A stretch of DNA of 64,000 nt from CBDCXF01 sp965223755. GTDB lineage: Bacteria; Acidobacteriota; Thermoanaerobaculia; Multivoradales; JAHEKO01. The stretch lies in the NCBI GenBank assembly GCA_965223755.1, contig CBDCXF010000001.1, positions 744,001-808,000 of the forward strand, written 5' to 3'. Of this stretch, positions 52,639-61,351 are shown piece by piece (position 1 is the first letter of the stretch; the number at the start of each line of letters is the position of its first letter). A program made the position numbers and the translations under genes. The notes under the pieces are model-generated. The model did no database searches. It was given only the letters and a program-made list of their open reading frames with translations, and was not told where the DNA came from.

Positions 52639-52987
52639 GATGGAACCTCCTGTCTTTGGAAACGCCTCCCCAGGCAAAGCTCGCCACACGCGCGTCACAC
52701 GACCGTGTCTACCCCGCCGCTCTGCAGAATCGACTGCCATGCCCAAAGATTGATTGTTTGAGCCTCAACCCCCGCCAGTCGAGAGCCATGGCGAACGGAC
52801 TCACTGTGACTAGATACGCAGTTGGTCCGGCGCGGGTTCAGATCCTGGCGTGCATGATTGATGTGGCGCTGGCACCACCCCACGAGCCGAGCTAGACTTC
52901 AGCGCACTCTGTGAGTCGAGCCTTGAGGCGGGCTCGCCCTTTACAAAAGCGGACAACCCGAAGACACAAGCCATGGAGGTAGTCACG
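52639..52987. promoter_or_regulatory. divergent intergenic region, no gene
   Basis: The region lies between the TPR lipoprotein and DUF2911 genes and should hold both promoters; none is clear. A small hairpin CGAGCC...GGCTCG (52917-52936) precedes CCCTTTAC. A tRNA T-arm-like string lies near 52832 but no tRNA can be folded. Confidence 0.4.
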
Positions 52988-53599
52988 ATGACTTTGAACC
53001 GACTTCGCACCGCAATTGTTGTTCTGACAGCTATCGCTCTCAGCATGCCGTTGATCGCCCAGGATCTACATCCATCTCGCCGACCCAGCCCAATGGGCAT
53101 GGCGCGCGTGACTCTCGACGATGGCACCTACGTTCGCGTCGTTTACAGCCGCCCCTACAAGCGCAACCGCGACAACATTTTTGGCACCGCTGAGTCCGAG
53201 GCTCTGGTGCCGTTCGCGCAACGCTGGCGTACCGGCGCCAATGAGGCGACCGAAATCACTGTGACTGGAGACGTGACAGTTGCCGGCGAGGAGCTTGCCG
53301 CCGGCACCTATTCGCTCTTCACCACACCGGGTGAGGAAACTTGGACGTTTCACTTCAACTCCAAGCTCGGCTTGACCGGTGGCGGTTTTTTTGACGCTGC
53401 AGCCGGTCAGTTCACACCCGTGGAACTCGAACCTACTGACGTGCTCAACGTCACCACCGAAGCCGGCAGCCTCGACGAAGAAGTCGATCAGTTCACCATT
53501 GCGTTCGACGCAACCGACAGCGGCGCCAACATGTGCCTACGCTGGATCACCACCGAGGCGTGCGTTCCCATCGGCGCAAGCGGCGGTGATTCCGAGTAA
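52988..53599 (+). CDS. exported DUF2911 family protein
   Basis: ATG 52988 with GGAGG 8 nt upstream (an ATG at 52973 lies before that site); 203 residues. Signal peptide ends near SMPLIAQ. The DUF2911 pattern is clear: VRVVYSRPYKRNRDNIFG, LVPFAQRWRTGANEATEI, GEELAAGTYSLFTTPGEETW. The family is common in Bacteroidota and acidobacteria and has no known activity. A terminator-like hairpin follows. Confidence 0.88.
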   Translation: MTLNRLRTAIVVLTAIALSMPLIAQDLHPSRRPSPMGMARVTLDDGTYVRVVYSRPYKRNRDNIFGTAESEALVPFAQRWRTGANEATEITVTGDVTVAGEELAAGTYSLFTTPGEETWTFHFNSKLGLTGGGFFDAAAGQFTPVELEPTDVLNVTTEAGSLDEEVDQFTIAFDATDSGANMCLRWITTEACVPIGASGGDSE

Positions 53600-53632
53600 T
53601 CAACGCTCGCCGGCACTCAAGCATCTGGGGAA

Positions 53633-53670
53633 AACGGCGGTCGGGCCGCTCTCGGCCGCCGTTATAATTT
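53633..53670 (+). terminator. probable terminator after DUF2911
   Basis: AACGGCGG (53633-53640) pairs with CCGCCGTT (53656-53663) around a GC-rich loop, and ATAATTT follows. A second small hairpin GGCGCC-TTTT-GGCGCC followed by TTCTTT lies at 53686-53707. Confidence 0.5.
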
Positions 53671-53758
53671 GCCGTTGACGGTTTCGGCGCCTTTTGGCGC
53701 CTTCTTTGCTAGTCGTTCCCCGCGACAGCACTTTTCATTGGATACCAAAGCTGCGCTC

Positions 53759-55477
53759 ATGTTCCGCCATCAACCAGTCTTCGCTTTTGCCCCTGTTTTG
53801 TTCACCGCGGCGCTAGCTGCGCAGCCCGCCCCGACCGAACCCGGGTCGCAAGAAACAACGTTCATCGAATCAACCGATGTGCGTGTCGTCAACGTTGACG
53901 TTTACGCAACCACCAAGGACGGCAGCCCCGTTCCAGACCTCAGTGCCGATGATTTCGAGATCTCGGAAGATGGCCAGAATGTCGAGTTAACCAATTTTTA
54001 CAAGGTAGTCGAAGGCGTCCCGGCGAATCAATATGTCGATACTCCCGAATCGACCGGGGTGCCAACCGAGCCAGATGCGACCCCGAATCCGAGCGTAGAC
54101 CCCCGCACTCTTGCCGCTACCCGGCCTTCCGTTCCCGAGTCGCAGCGCTTGTGGCTAGTCGTCTATCTGGACAACCACAACATGAGTCCAATCAACCGGA
54201 CTCGCGTGCTGTCGCAGCTCAACGAGTTTATTGCCACCAACGTCGGCGATGGCAATCAGGGGATGTTGGTCACCTACGATCAAGTCTTGAACGTACACCA
54301 GTCGTTCACCGACAACGCGGGGACTCTCCTGCGCGCGGTTGACGACCTCATTAAGGCATCCGGCCGGCCCACGACCTATGCACGTGAGAGGGCCGACCTG
54401 CTTCGCGAGATTGAAGACGCAGAACAGATCGGGATCTTGCCGGGCCGCATCCGCCAGTACGCTCAGTCGGTGGAGAACGATCTGCGCTTCACTCTGGAGG
54501 CGCTGAGCGAAATGGTCCGTTCCTTGGCCGGACTTCCCGGGCGAAAAGCAGTCGCCTATGTTTCGGACGGACTGCCGATGGCCCCCGGCAAAGACCTCTA
54601 CTACGCGTTGCGAAACAAGTTCAACGACGCTCCGACGCTCGCCTACGTCTCAGAGTTCGATATGACACGACGTCTGCGCCAACTCGAGCAGATATCCAAC
54701 TCGAATCGTGTCTCCTTCTACACCATTGATGCAACCGGTCTGCAGATGCCGAGTGGATTCTCAGCCGAAAATCGCGGCGGTACGTTCGCCAATGATCTAC
54801 GCAGCTCAGTCGATTCCCTGCACCGAGACAACTTCCAGAACTCGATTCGCCGGGTGGCCTTGCGAACCGGCGGAGTTCCCATCCTCAATACCAACAACGC
54901 CGCGCCAGCTTTGCGCAAAGTGAGTGCGACTCTGCAGACCTACTACTCGTTGGGCTATGCGCCACCACTGCAGCCCGACGGGCGCTATCACCGCATTGAA
55001 GTCAAGGTGAAGCGCCCCGGCGTTCAACTTCGTTACCGTGAGGGATACCGCGCCAAGGATGCGCCGACCTTGATCGGCGAGTCGCTCGAAGCGGGCATGC
55101 GTTTCGGCCTGCAATCGAATCCTCTGCAGGTGCGCATCGAGGCCGCACCCGTAGAGCCTTTTTCGGACGACTATCAATTGCTTCCTCTGACCATCCGCAT
55201 CCCGATCGGCAACCTCAGTCTGGTCCCTCAGGGTGAGTTTCATCGCTCGCAGATCGAGGTCTACTTCTCTGCTTTGTCCGAAGATGGCGAGATTTCCGCC
55301 ACCATGCGGGACAGCTTCACCGTTGACGTGCCTCCGCACGACCTGGACCTCGCCAAGGAACAGATCTACCGCTACGACACCAAGCTGCAGATCAAGCCAG
55401 GCCCGCAGCGCATCGCCGTGGCGGTTCGCGATGTCATCGCATCGAAGATCTCCAAGGTCATCTATCCACTACGCTAG
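53759..55477 (+). CDS. exported VWFA-domain protein (TIGR03436, acidobacterial type)
   Basis: ATG 53759 starts at a signal peptide (FAFAPVLFTAALAAQ); the frame begins earlier but without a signal. 572 residues. The opening VRVVNVDVYATTKDGSPVPD, then LSADDFEISEDGQ, is the mark of the acidobacterial VWFA-related family. A von Willebrand A domain follows (LVVYLDNHNMSPINRTRVL, LAGLPGRKAVAYVSDGLP). The MIDAS Asp-x-Ser-x-Ser reads DNHNM, so metal binding may be weak. The last 200 residues form a beta domain (YYSLGYAPPLQPDGRYHRIE). It lies 10 nt before a CRTAC1 gene. Confidence 0.88.
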   Translation: MFRHQPVFAFAPVLFTAALAAQPAPTEPGSQETTFIESTDVRVVNVDVYATTKDGSPVPDLSADDFEISEDGQNVELTNFYKVVEGVPANQYVDTPESTGVPTEPDATPNPSVDPRTLAATRPSVPESQRLWLVVYLDNHNMSPINRTRVLSQLNEFIATNVGDGNQGMLVTYDQVLNVHQSFTDNAGTLLRAVDDLIKASGRPTTYARERADLLREIEDAEQIGILPGRIRQYAQSVENDLRFTLEALSEMVRSLAGLPGRKAVAYVSDGLPMAPGKDLYYALRNKFNDAPTLAYVSEFDMTRRLRQLEQISNSNRVSFYTIDATGLQMPSGFSAENRGGTFANDLRSSVDSLHRDNFQNSIRRVALRTGGVPILNTNNAAPALRKVSATLQTYYSLGYAPPLQPDGRYHRIEVKVKRPGVQLRYREGYRAKDAPTLIGESLEAGMRFGLQSNPLQVRIEAAPVEPFSDDYQLLPLTIRIPIGNLSLVPQGEFHRSQIEVYFSALSEDGEISATMRDSFTVDVPPHDLDLAKEQIYRYDTKLQIKPGPQRIAVAVRDVIASKISKVIYPLR

Positions 55478-55487
55478 CCACATCACA

Positions 55488-57194
55488 ATGTCTCCGATGT
55501 CTTTTATGCGCGCACTTGCATCGGCGGTCGTTTTGATATCGGTTGGAGCGCCTGCGTCCGAGGCAGACCCACCGTTTCGCGATGTCGCCGCGCAGGTGGG
55601 CATCGACTTCCAACACTTCAACGGCATGACCGGTGAGTTTTATTACGCAGAGATCGTCGGCCCCGGAGCAGCCCTTTTCGACTATGACAACGACGGCGAT
55701 CTCGATGTCTTCATCCCGCAGGGTTATCTGCTTGGCGAAGACAATAAGCTAGAAGACTCACCTCTGAAAGTGGCAGCCAAGTTCACTCGCGGCGGCCGCC
55801 TTTACCGCAACGAACTGGTGCCTTCCCAGGAACTGCGCTTCGTCGACGTCACTGAAGCCAGCAAGATGCGAGCGGACGGCTATGGCATGGGAGTCGCCGT
55901 AGGCGATTACGATGGCGACGGCTGGAAGGACCTCTATCTAACCAATCTCGATGACAACCAGCTCTGGCGCAACAACGGCGACGGGACATTCAGCGACCGA
56001 ACCGAGGCGGCAGGCGTGAGTGAAAGTCGTTGGAGTGTGAGCTCTTCCTTTTTCGATTACGACGCAGATGGCGACCTCGATCTTTTTGTCGTCAACTACG
56101 TCGATTTCGCACTCAGCGAGCACAAACCGTGTTTTCGCAGTTCGAGCGCCCGCGACTACTGCGGTCCGAGTTCCTACAACCCGTGGCCGGATCGCCTCTT
56201 CCGCAACGAAGGTGATGGGACCTTTCGCGATGTCGGAACAACCAGCGGGATCGCCCGCGGTGCTGGCGCCGGGCTCGGCGCAGTGATCTTCGACGCCAAC
56301 GGCGATCAGCGCCCGGACATCTATGTTGCCAACGACGGCATGGCCAACTTTCTCTGGATCAACGGTGGCGATGGGACGTTCTCGGAACAGGCCGTGCTCT
56401 CCGGCGTCGCAGTCAATCTCAGTGGCATGGCCGAGGCCAGCATGGGGGTCGACGTGGCGGATTTCGACAACGACGGCGACGACGACATCTTCATCAGCCA
56501 TTTGAGCCGCGAAACCAACACACTCTACGTCAACGAAGGAAGCGGGATCTTCACCGACAAGACGCTCCTGCGTGGACTGGGACCGGGTAGTCTGCCATTC
56601 ACCTCCTTCGGAACCGGATGGCTGGACTACGACAATGACGGTTTGTTGGATGTATTCCTAGCCAACGGCGAGGTCAAGGTCATCGAGGAACTGGCTCGAA
56701 GTGGAGACCCCCTGCCGATTCATCAGGTGAACCAGCTCTTTCGCAACGCCGGACGCCGGTTCGAGGCGATCGAACCTTTCGCCGCATCTCCCAGCGATCG
56801 ATCTGAGGTGAGCCGCGGGGCCGCATTTGGCGATGTTGACAACGATGGCGATATCGACATTCTCATCGCCAACAACGCCGGTCCCGCCCGGCTGTTGCAA
56901 AACCAAGTAGGTGACCAAAGCACCTGGATCGGCTTTGAGCTCCTCCCATCCACCAACTCTCACGACTGGATAGGTGCGAGAGTCGAGCTGCTCATGCCGT
57001 CAGGCGATCGTCGATGGCGCCGCACACGCACGGACGGAAGCTACGCTTCTTCCAATGACTCGCGTGTTGTCTTCGGCCTGGGAACGACGAATGGTGCCCT
57101 AAGCGGGGTCATCCACTGGGCCGACGGTCGGTCACAACCGTTTGCTGACTTGGCCCCTGGGCGGTACCACACGTTGCGCAAAGCAACGCCATGA
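55488..57194 (+). CDS. exported CRTAC1-like protein (FG-GAP/VCBS repeats plus ASPIC/UnbV)
   Basis: ATG 55488 (55497 and 55506 also possible) gives 568 residues with a signal peptide ending near PASEA. A six- or seven-blade propeller is predicted from FG-GAP loops (LFDYDNDGDLDVFIPQG, DYDGDGWKDLYLTN, DFDNDGDDDIFIS, DVDNDGDIDILIANN). The ASPIC/UnbV C-terminus is IHWADGRSQPFADL. It is a paralogue of the gene at 35757. It overlaps the TPR gene that follows (ATGA). Confidence 0.9.
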   Translation: MSPMSFMRALASAVVLISVGAPASEADPPFRDVAAQVGIDFQHFNGMTGEFYYAEIVGPGAALFDYDNDGDLDVFIPQGYLLGEDNKLEDSPLKVAAKFTRGGRLYRNELVPSQELRFVDVTEASKMRADGYGMGVAVGDYDGDGWKDLYLTNLDDNQLWRNNGDGTFSDRTEAAGVSESRWSVSSSFFDYDADGDLDLFVVNYVDFALSEHKPCFRSSSARDYCGPSSYNPWPDRLFRNEGDGTFRDVGTTSGIARGAGAGLGAVIFDANGDQRPDIYVANDGMANFLWINGGDGTFSEQAVLSGVAVNLSGMAEASMGVDVADFDNDGDDDIFISHLSRETNTLYVNEGSGIFTDKTLLRGLGPGSLPFTSFGTGWLDYDNDGLLDVFLANGEVKVIEELARSGDPLPIHQVNQLFRNAGRRFEAIEPFAASPSDRSEVSRGAAFGDVDNDGDIDILIANNAGPARLLQNQVGDQSTWIGFELLPSTNSHDWIGARVELLMPSGDRRWRRTRTDGSYASSNDSRVVFGLGTTNGALSGVIHWADGRSQPFADLAPGRYHTLRKATP

Positions 57195-58780
57195 GGTTCC
57201 GGAATGGGAAGCAATGGCTTCCCTACCTCGTCGCCACGGTCTCGATCGTTCTTGGCGCCGATCAACTCCGACCGCAAGCTGTCGATCGGGCGGAAGTGGT
57301 CATTCCACCGCCACAGTTGGAGGGGCTTGAAGCGGGAGTCGCGGAACTGCTGCAGGAGGCGCATACCAGCGCGGTTGCGGCGCTTGAGCCACTGGCCACC
57401 TTGTCCGCGGAAGAGCGCGGCGGGGTCCTCGGCTACGCCGGCGAAGTGTTTCAAGCAAACGGTGCGGTCGATTCGGCCTTGGCGAGTTACGAGCAGGCAG
57501 TGGCCATTGATGCCGAGTCCGCGCGCTGGAAATACCTCCTCGGCTACATGCTCAAGAACCAGGGCACTCTGGAACGAGCTCTCGAGTTGCTGACCGCATC
57601 CAACGAACTCTCGCCAAATCCTTTTACCTTGTTCCGGATCGCCGAAGTCCACTTGGCAAATGGAGACCTAGAGTCGGCCCGCTCGCTTCTTGGCGAACTC
57701 TCGACGACTCAGGGAATGGAAGCGGCGGTGGCGGCAGCCTTAGGGCGATCGAGCTTGCTCGAAGGAGATTACACATCGGCGTGCGATCGGTTCCTTCACG
57801 CTCTCGAACTGCAGCCGCAGGCGGCAACCATTCGTTTTTCTCTGGCCCAAGCCTACCGGGGTTTGGGAGACCTGGAGAAAGCTAGGCAACAAGCGGAACT
57901 GGCCGGCCCGGGAGCCATTCGAGTGCAAGATCCCATCTTGCAGCAGGTTGGAGAGCGCTCAGCGAGTTCGGAGACCTACGTTTCCATGGGGGCGCAGGCC
58001 CTCAAGTCAGGTCAGACGGGATTGGCCCGCCGCGCTTACGAAAAAGCTCTCGATCTCAATCCACAAAATAAGCGCGCGATGGTCAATCTCGGAGCGCTCG
58101 CACTTGAAACCGGCGACCCCGAATCTGCGCGGAGATACTTCGAAGATGCGCTGGCGCTGGATCCAGACTACGGTTTCGCGCATTTCAATCTTGCTGAGTT
58201 GCTCATCGCCTCTGGTGAAAGCGACGCGGCTTTGCATCACTACCGAGAGGCCGTTGCAGCCAATCCCAAGAGCGTTCCATTCCGCACCACCTATGCCGAT
58301 CACCTTTTGCGCCTTGAGCGCTTCACCGATGCCGCCGAGCAATATCAAAAAATAGCCGACGAGACCCCCGACTCAGCCCGTCCTCACTACCTGCGCTCCC
58401 TCGCCCTCGTCGCGGTTGGTGACTTGAAATCTGCCCTGGCATCAGTTGCCATCGCACGTGACCTCAACCCGGACGACCCCGCAACTATCAATGCGTTCAT
58501 ACGCCTGGCCTCGACCGCCCCGAACGTCGACGCTGCACTTCGCGCTGAGGCACTGCAAGTGGCACGCGAACTGTTTACCCGTAGTAATGCCACCGAAGAA
58601 GCGGAGCTTCTCGCCATGGCCCTAGCCGCCAACGGCGCTTTCGAACAGGCGGTACGTCTGCAGAGCCAGATCACAACCGCATTTTCGAGCGCGCAGGTGC
58701 CCGAGCATGTTCGCGTTTTCGCTGAGGCCAACCTCGCCAGATACCAGGACAGCTTGCAAGCCGCCAGACCCTGGCCCTAG
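57191..58780 (+). CDS. TPR protein with N-terminal hydrophobic anchor
   Basis: A 529-residue protein. A short basic then hydrophobic start (QWLPYLVATVSIVLGA) suggests a signal or anchor. TPR units follow (GAVDSALASYEQAVAIDAES, GQTGLARRAYEKALDLNPQN, GDPESARRYFEDALALDPDY, GDLKSALASVAIARDLNPDD). ATGA overlap with the CRTAC1 gene mirrors the TPR-CRTAC1 coupling at 37430. It converges on the phosphohydrolase gene. Confidence 0.88.
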   Translation: MRFRNGKQWLPYLVATVSIVLGADQLRPQAVDRAEVVIPPPQLEGLEAGVAELLQEAHTSAVAALEPLATLSAEERGGVLGYAGEVFQANGAVDSALASYEQAVAIDAESARWKYLLGYMLKNQGTLERALELLTASNELSPNPFTLFRIAEVHLANGDLESARSLLGELSTTQGMEAAVAAALGRSSLLEGDYTSACDRFLHALELQPQAATIRFSLAQAYRGLGDLEKARQQAELAGPGAIRVQDPILQQVGERSASSETYVSMGAQALKSGQTGLARRAYEKALDLNPQNKRAMVNLGALALETGDPESARRYFEDALALDPDYGFAHFNLAELLIASGESDAALHHYREAVAANPKSVPFRTTYADHLLRLERFTDAAEQYQKIADETPDSARPHYLRSLALVAVGDLKSALASVAIARDLNPDDPATINAFIRLASTAPNVDAALRAEALQVARELFTRSNATEEAELLAMALAANGAFEQAVRLQSQITTAFSSAQVPEHVRVFAEANLARYQDSLQAARPWP

Positions 58781-58811
58781 ATGTCACGGGGCCTAGATGT
58801 CTCGTGAAGCT

Positions 58812-61232
58812 CTATTCGAGCCCCGCTAGCAGCACTTGCTGGAGCCGCGGCTGATTTGGGTTGATTTGCAGCGACCGGCGCAGCTCACGTTCGGCCGTCA
58901 TCGCGTCCCCGGCGCAAGCCGCTGCAAGCCCATAAAAGGCATGCACCGGAGCACTGTCTGGAAACTGCGGAGCCGCCGATTGGCCGGTCAGCACTGCCTG
59001 CGGACATTGTTCCAGGCGAATTTGCACCACCATACGGTGTACGTAAAAGGGCTCATGCTGCGGAAAACGGCGGATCGCTTCCGCAAGGAGCGCGTCGGAG
59101 CGCGACGGCAGGTCCAAATTGTCATAGTCGGCTGCAGCTTGGTCGAGAGTCCGCTCCGGCGCCCGGAGCCCTTTGTCAACGGCGATCCACAGTTCTCGGT
59201 CAGCATCCTCATGCCATCCCATTTCCATATACATGCGCCGCAGGTTGTAGTGCGGGGAAGAATACTCCGGGCTTAGTTCAATCGCTTGTCGCAACAACTG
59301 CTCCGCCTCGGCGTACTGCTTCTCGTTGATCTTGAGCACCGCCAGGTTATTGAGTTCACCTCGCGTCTTCGGTTGCGCTGAGGTCTCGGTCATTGCCGGG
59401 GTCGTCGCCGATGGAGATGCTGGAGCCGAGCCCCCTCCACCTCCGGCGAGATAGCCGAGCGCCTGCAGCTTGGCGATGTACTCAGGGTCCGCCGACTCCG
59501 AAACCGGAGGTCCCTCGGCCAGTGCCGACGGAAGTTCGACCAAGCCCGAATAGTCGACTGAGGGCAGATCCACTGGCGCCGGGCTTCCCGGGAGAGGCTC
59601 TCCTTGCCAAGAGGCGTCCGCCGGAATTTGCAGCGCCGCAGCAATGGTCGGTGCAACATCATAAACCGACGCTTCCTCGGGAACGCGACCGAGCCGCCGA
59701 GTGCCGGTACCGGCGACCAGGAACACAGCGTCTTCGGCGTGCCACAAGGGCGCCGTCCTTCCCGAGAAACCGCCCAGGTTGCGCGGCCGTTCGCTTCCCC
59801 ACTTGAAACCATGATCCGAAACCAGGATCCAAGTGCATCCTTCAAGCGGACACGCTTCCAGATAGCGCCCGATCCAGCGATCCGCCACCTGGTAGTACCT
59901 TGGAATCGCTTCGGCGTACCGCGCCGCCTCCTCGACGGTGACATCGGTATCGACCGGTGGGGCTTGATAGCGCGCCAGAAGGTGACCGATGGTGTCGGTA
60001 CCCTCAAGATAGACCATAGTCAGCACCGGTTTTTCTTCTGCGACAACGAGTCCCGCTCCCATATAGGTGCGGGTCGAAGCGAGAATGCGGCGAAACCCGT
60101 CCACCGGGTCCTCCATACCAAGGTCCGCAGCCACCGATGATTCGAAGTCAGCGGCCGACACTTCGATGAACGGACTCACAGCGCGCCAATCGGTCTCTTT
60201 CACGGCCCGGTCACGAAGCTGCGTGAACTCGGCCGTTCGAGCTTCGGGATAGACCAGGTTGGCGGGATCGCTCCGAAAGACATTCTTATCGAGGCCTTGG
60301 GTTAGGGTGTAGTAAAGGCGGTCGGAAACCAGCGTGCCACGCACTTCAGACGCTGGCCAGGAGGCCCACCAAGCAACCACCCCAACACTGCGGCCCAAGA
60401 CCGACGCCATCTCCCAGATCGCAGGGGACTTGCGACTCCGAGCCGTCACCGGTACCAGTTGTCCGCTGCTATCTTTCTCGACAAAGTCGAGTACACCGTG
60501 CCGATCGGGGCCTACTCCTGTGGCTACACTGGTCCAAATCAACGGCGACAGAATGGGGACCAAAGTCTTCATCCGCCCGGAAGTACCCGCGCTCACCAAT
60601 CGACCGAGATTGGGCATTCGACCGGAAGCGATCAGCGGATCGACAAAGTCCCAATCCAGCCCGTCGACGGCGAAGACCATCACCCGCCCTTGTAACTCAG
60701 GAATCTGGGCCCGAATCCCGCTGGCGAAGTAGGACTTCATGGTCACCGAAGTGGCCGAAAAGTCGAAGCTGATCCTTCCGCCCATGGCTCCGCCGAGGGC
60801 AGGACTGAGTCTCTCGGACGCCGTTCGAGCCGGATTGCTCGGACACGCCTTGGTTGTCAGCTCGGCAAAGAAGCACGCAAAGGGCGTCTCTTCCACCCAG
60901 CCGGCGAGTTCGTTCCCGGCAACTTCCTTTAGGCTCGTTGAAACGTCCTGATTCCGAGGTAGCTCGTAGGCTTGACCGGGCGCAGGCGTCCATTCGATCT
61001 TGGCATCAATGGGTAGCTGCTCGGCTGACTGCAGCGTCACTTCCGCGACAATCGGCGTCTGGGGCAGCTTTTTCCACCGCCAGCGGGGTTTGAACGCCAA
61101 CCCTTCCGTGGCGTCCAACTGGCCTCGCCCTTGCTCCCAGTACAAGGAGCCTGTACCTCCCCAATGGAAACCGAAGGCAAGGACCAAGAGCAGGATGGCG
61201 GCAAAGATGAGCGTCAGTCTGCGCACAGGCAC
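58812..61232 (-). CDS. alkaline-phosphatase-superfamily enzyme fused to TPR repeats
   Basis: GTG 61232; 806 residues. One N-terminal membrane segment (LTLIFAAILLLVLAFGF), a linker, then a phosphodiesterase/nucleotide-pyrophosphatase-like domain. The first metal Asp is in VFAVDGLDWDFVD (D190), the nucleophile Thr in LSPLIWTSVATG (T234), and later metal ligands in VSDHGFKWG. From about residue 645 the protein turns to TPR (LAVLKINEKQYAEAEQLLRQ). It is anchored with the enzyme outside the cytoplasm. The family hydrolyses or transfers phosphate/phosphoglycerol groups; the substrate is unknown. Confidence 0.9.
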   Translation of the reverse strand: MPVRRLTLIFAAILLLVLAFGFHWGGTGSLYWEQGRGQLDATEGLAFKPRWRWKKLPQTPIVAEVTLQSAEQLPIDAKIEWTPAPGQAYELPRNQDVSTSLKEVAGNELAGWVEETPFACFFAELTTKACPSNPARTASERLSPALGGAMGGRISFDFSATSVTMKSYFASGIRAQIPELQGRVMVFAVDGLDWDFVDPLIASGRMPNLGRLVSAGTSGRMKTLVPILSPLIWTSVATGVGPDRHGVLDFVEKDSSGQLVPVTARSRKSPAIWEMASVLGRSVGVVAWWASWPASEVRGTLVSDRLYYTLTQGLDKNVFRSDPANLVYPEARTAEFTQLRDRAVKETDWRAVSPFIEVSAADFESSVAADLGMEDPVDGFRRILASTRTYMGAGLVVAEEKPVLTMVYLEGTDTIGHLLARYQAPPVDTDVTVEEAARYAEAIPRYYQVADRWIGRYLEACPLEGCTWILVSDHGFKWGSERPRNLGGFSGRTAPLWHAEDAVFLVAGTGTRRLGRVPEEASVYDVAPTIAAALQIPADASWQGEPLPGSPAPVDLPSVDYSGLVELPSALAEGPPVSESADPEYIAKLQALGYLAGGGGGSAPASPSATTPAMTETSAQPKTRGELNNLAVLKINEKQYAEAEQLLRQAIELSPEYSSPHYNLRRMYMEMGWHEDADRELWIAVDKGLRAPERTLDQAAADYDNLDLPSRSDALLAEAIRRFPQHEPFYVHRMVVQIRLEQCPQAVLTGQSAAPQFPDSAPVHAFYGLAAACAGDAMTAERELRRSLQINPNQPRLQQVLLAGLE

Positions 61233-61294
61233 AGGCTATCGAAGTTGTTGCGGCCAGTCATATGCCCGGCCGTTGCAGCGATGTTACGGCAAGA

Positions 61295-61328
61295 GGGCAA
61301 AAAGAAAGGGAGGCCGAAGCCTCCCTTT
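61295..61328 (-). terminator. rho-independent terminator of the second TonB receptor gene
   Basis: Perfect 10-bp stem AAAGGGAGGC / GCCTCCCTTT (61305-61314, 61319-61328) with a CGAA loop. Read leftward it is followed by TTCTTTTTGCCC. It ends the leftward receptor transcript before the phosphohydrolase gene. Confidence 0.9.
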
Positions 61329-61351
61329 CGTACACGCTATGAATTAGCGGA

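Noticed and set aside
52832..52860. tRNA T-arm-like string GCGGGTTCAGATCCTGG
   Set aside because: No acceptor stem, anticodon arm or CCA end can be fitted on either side.
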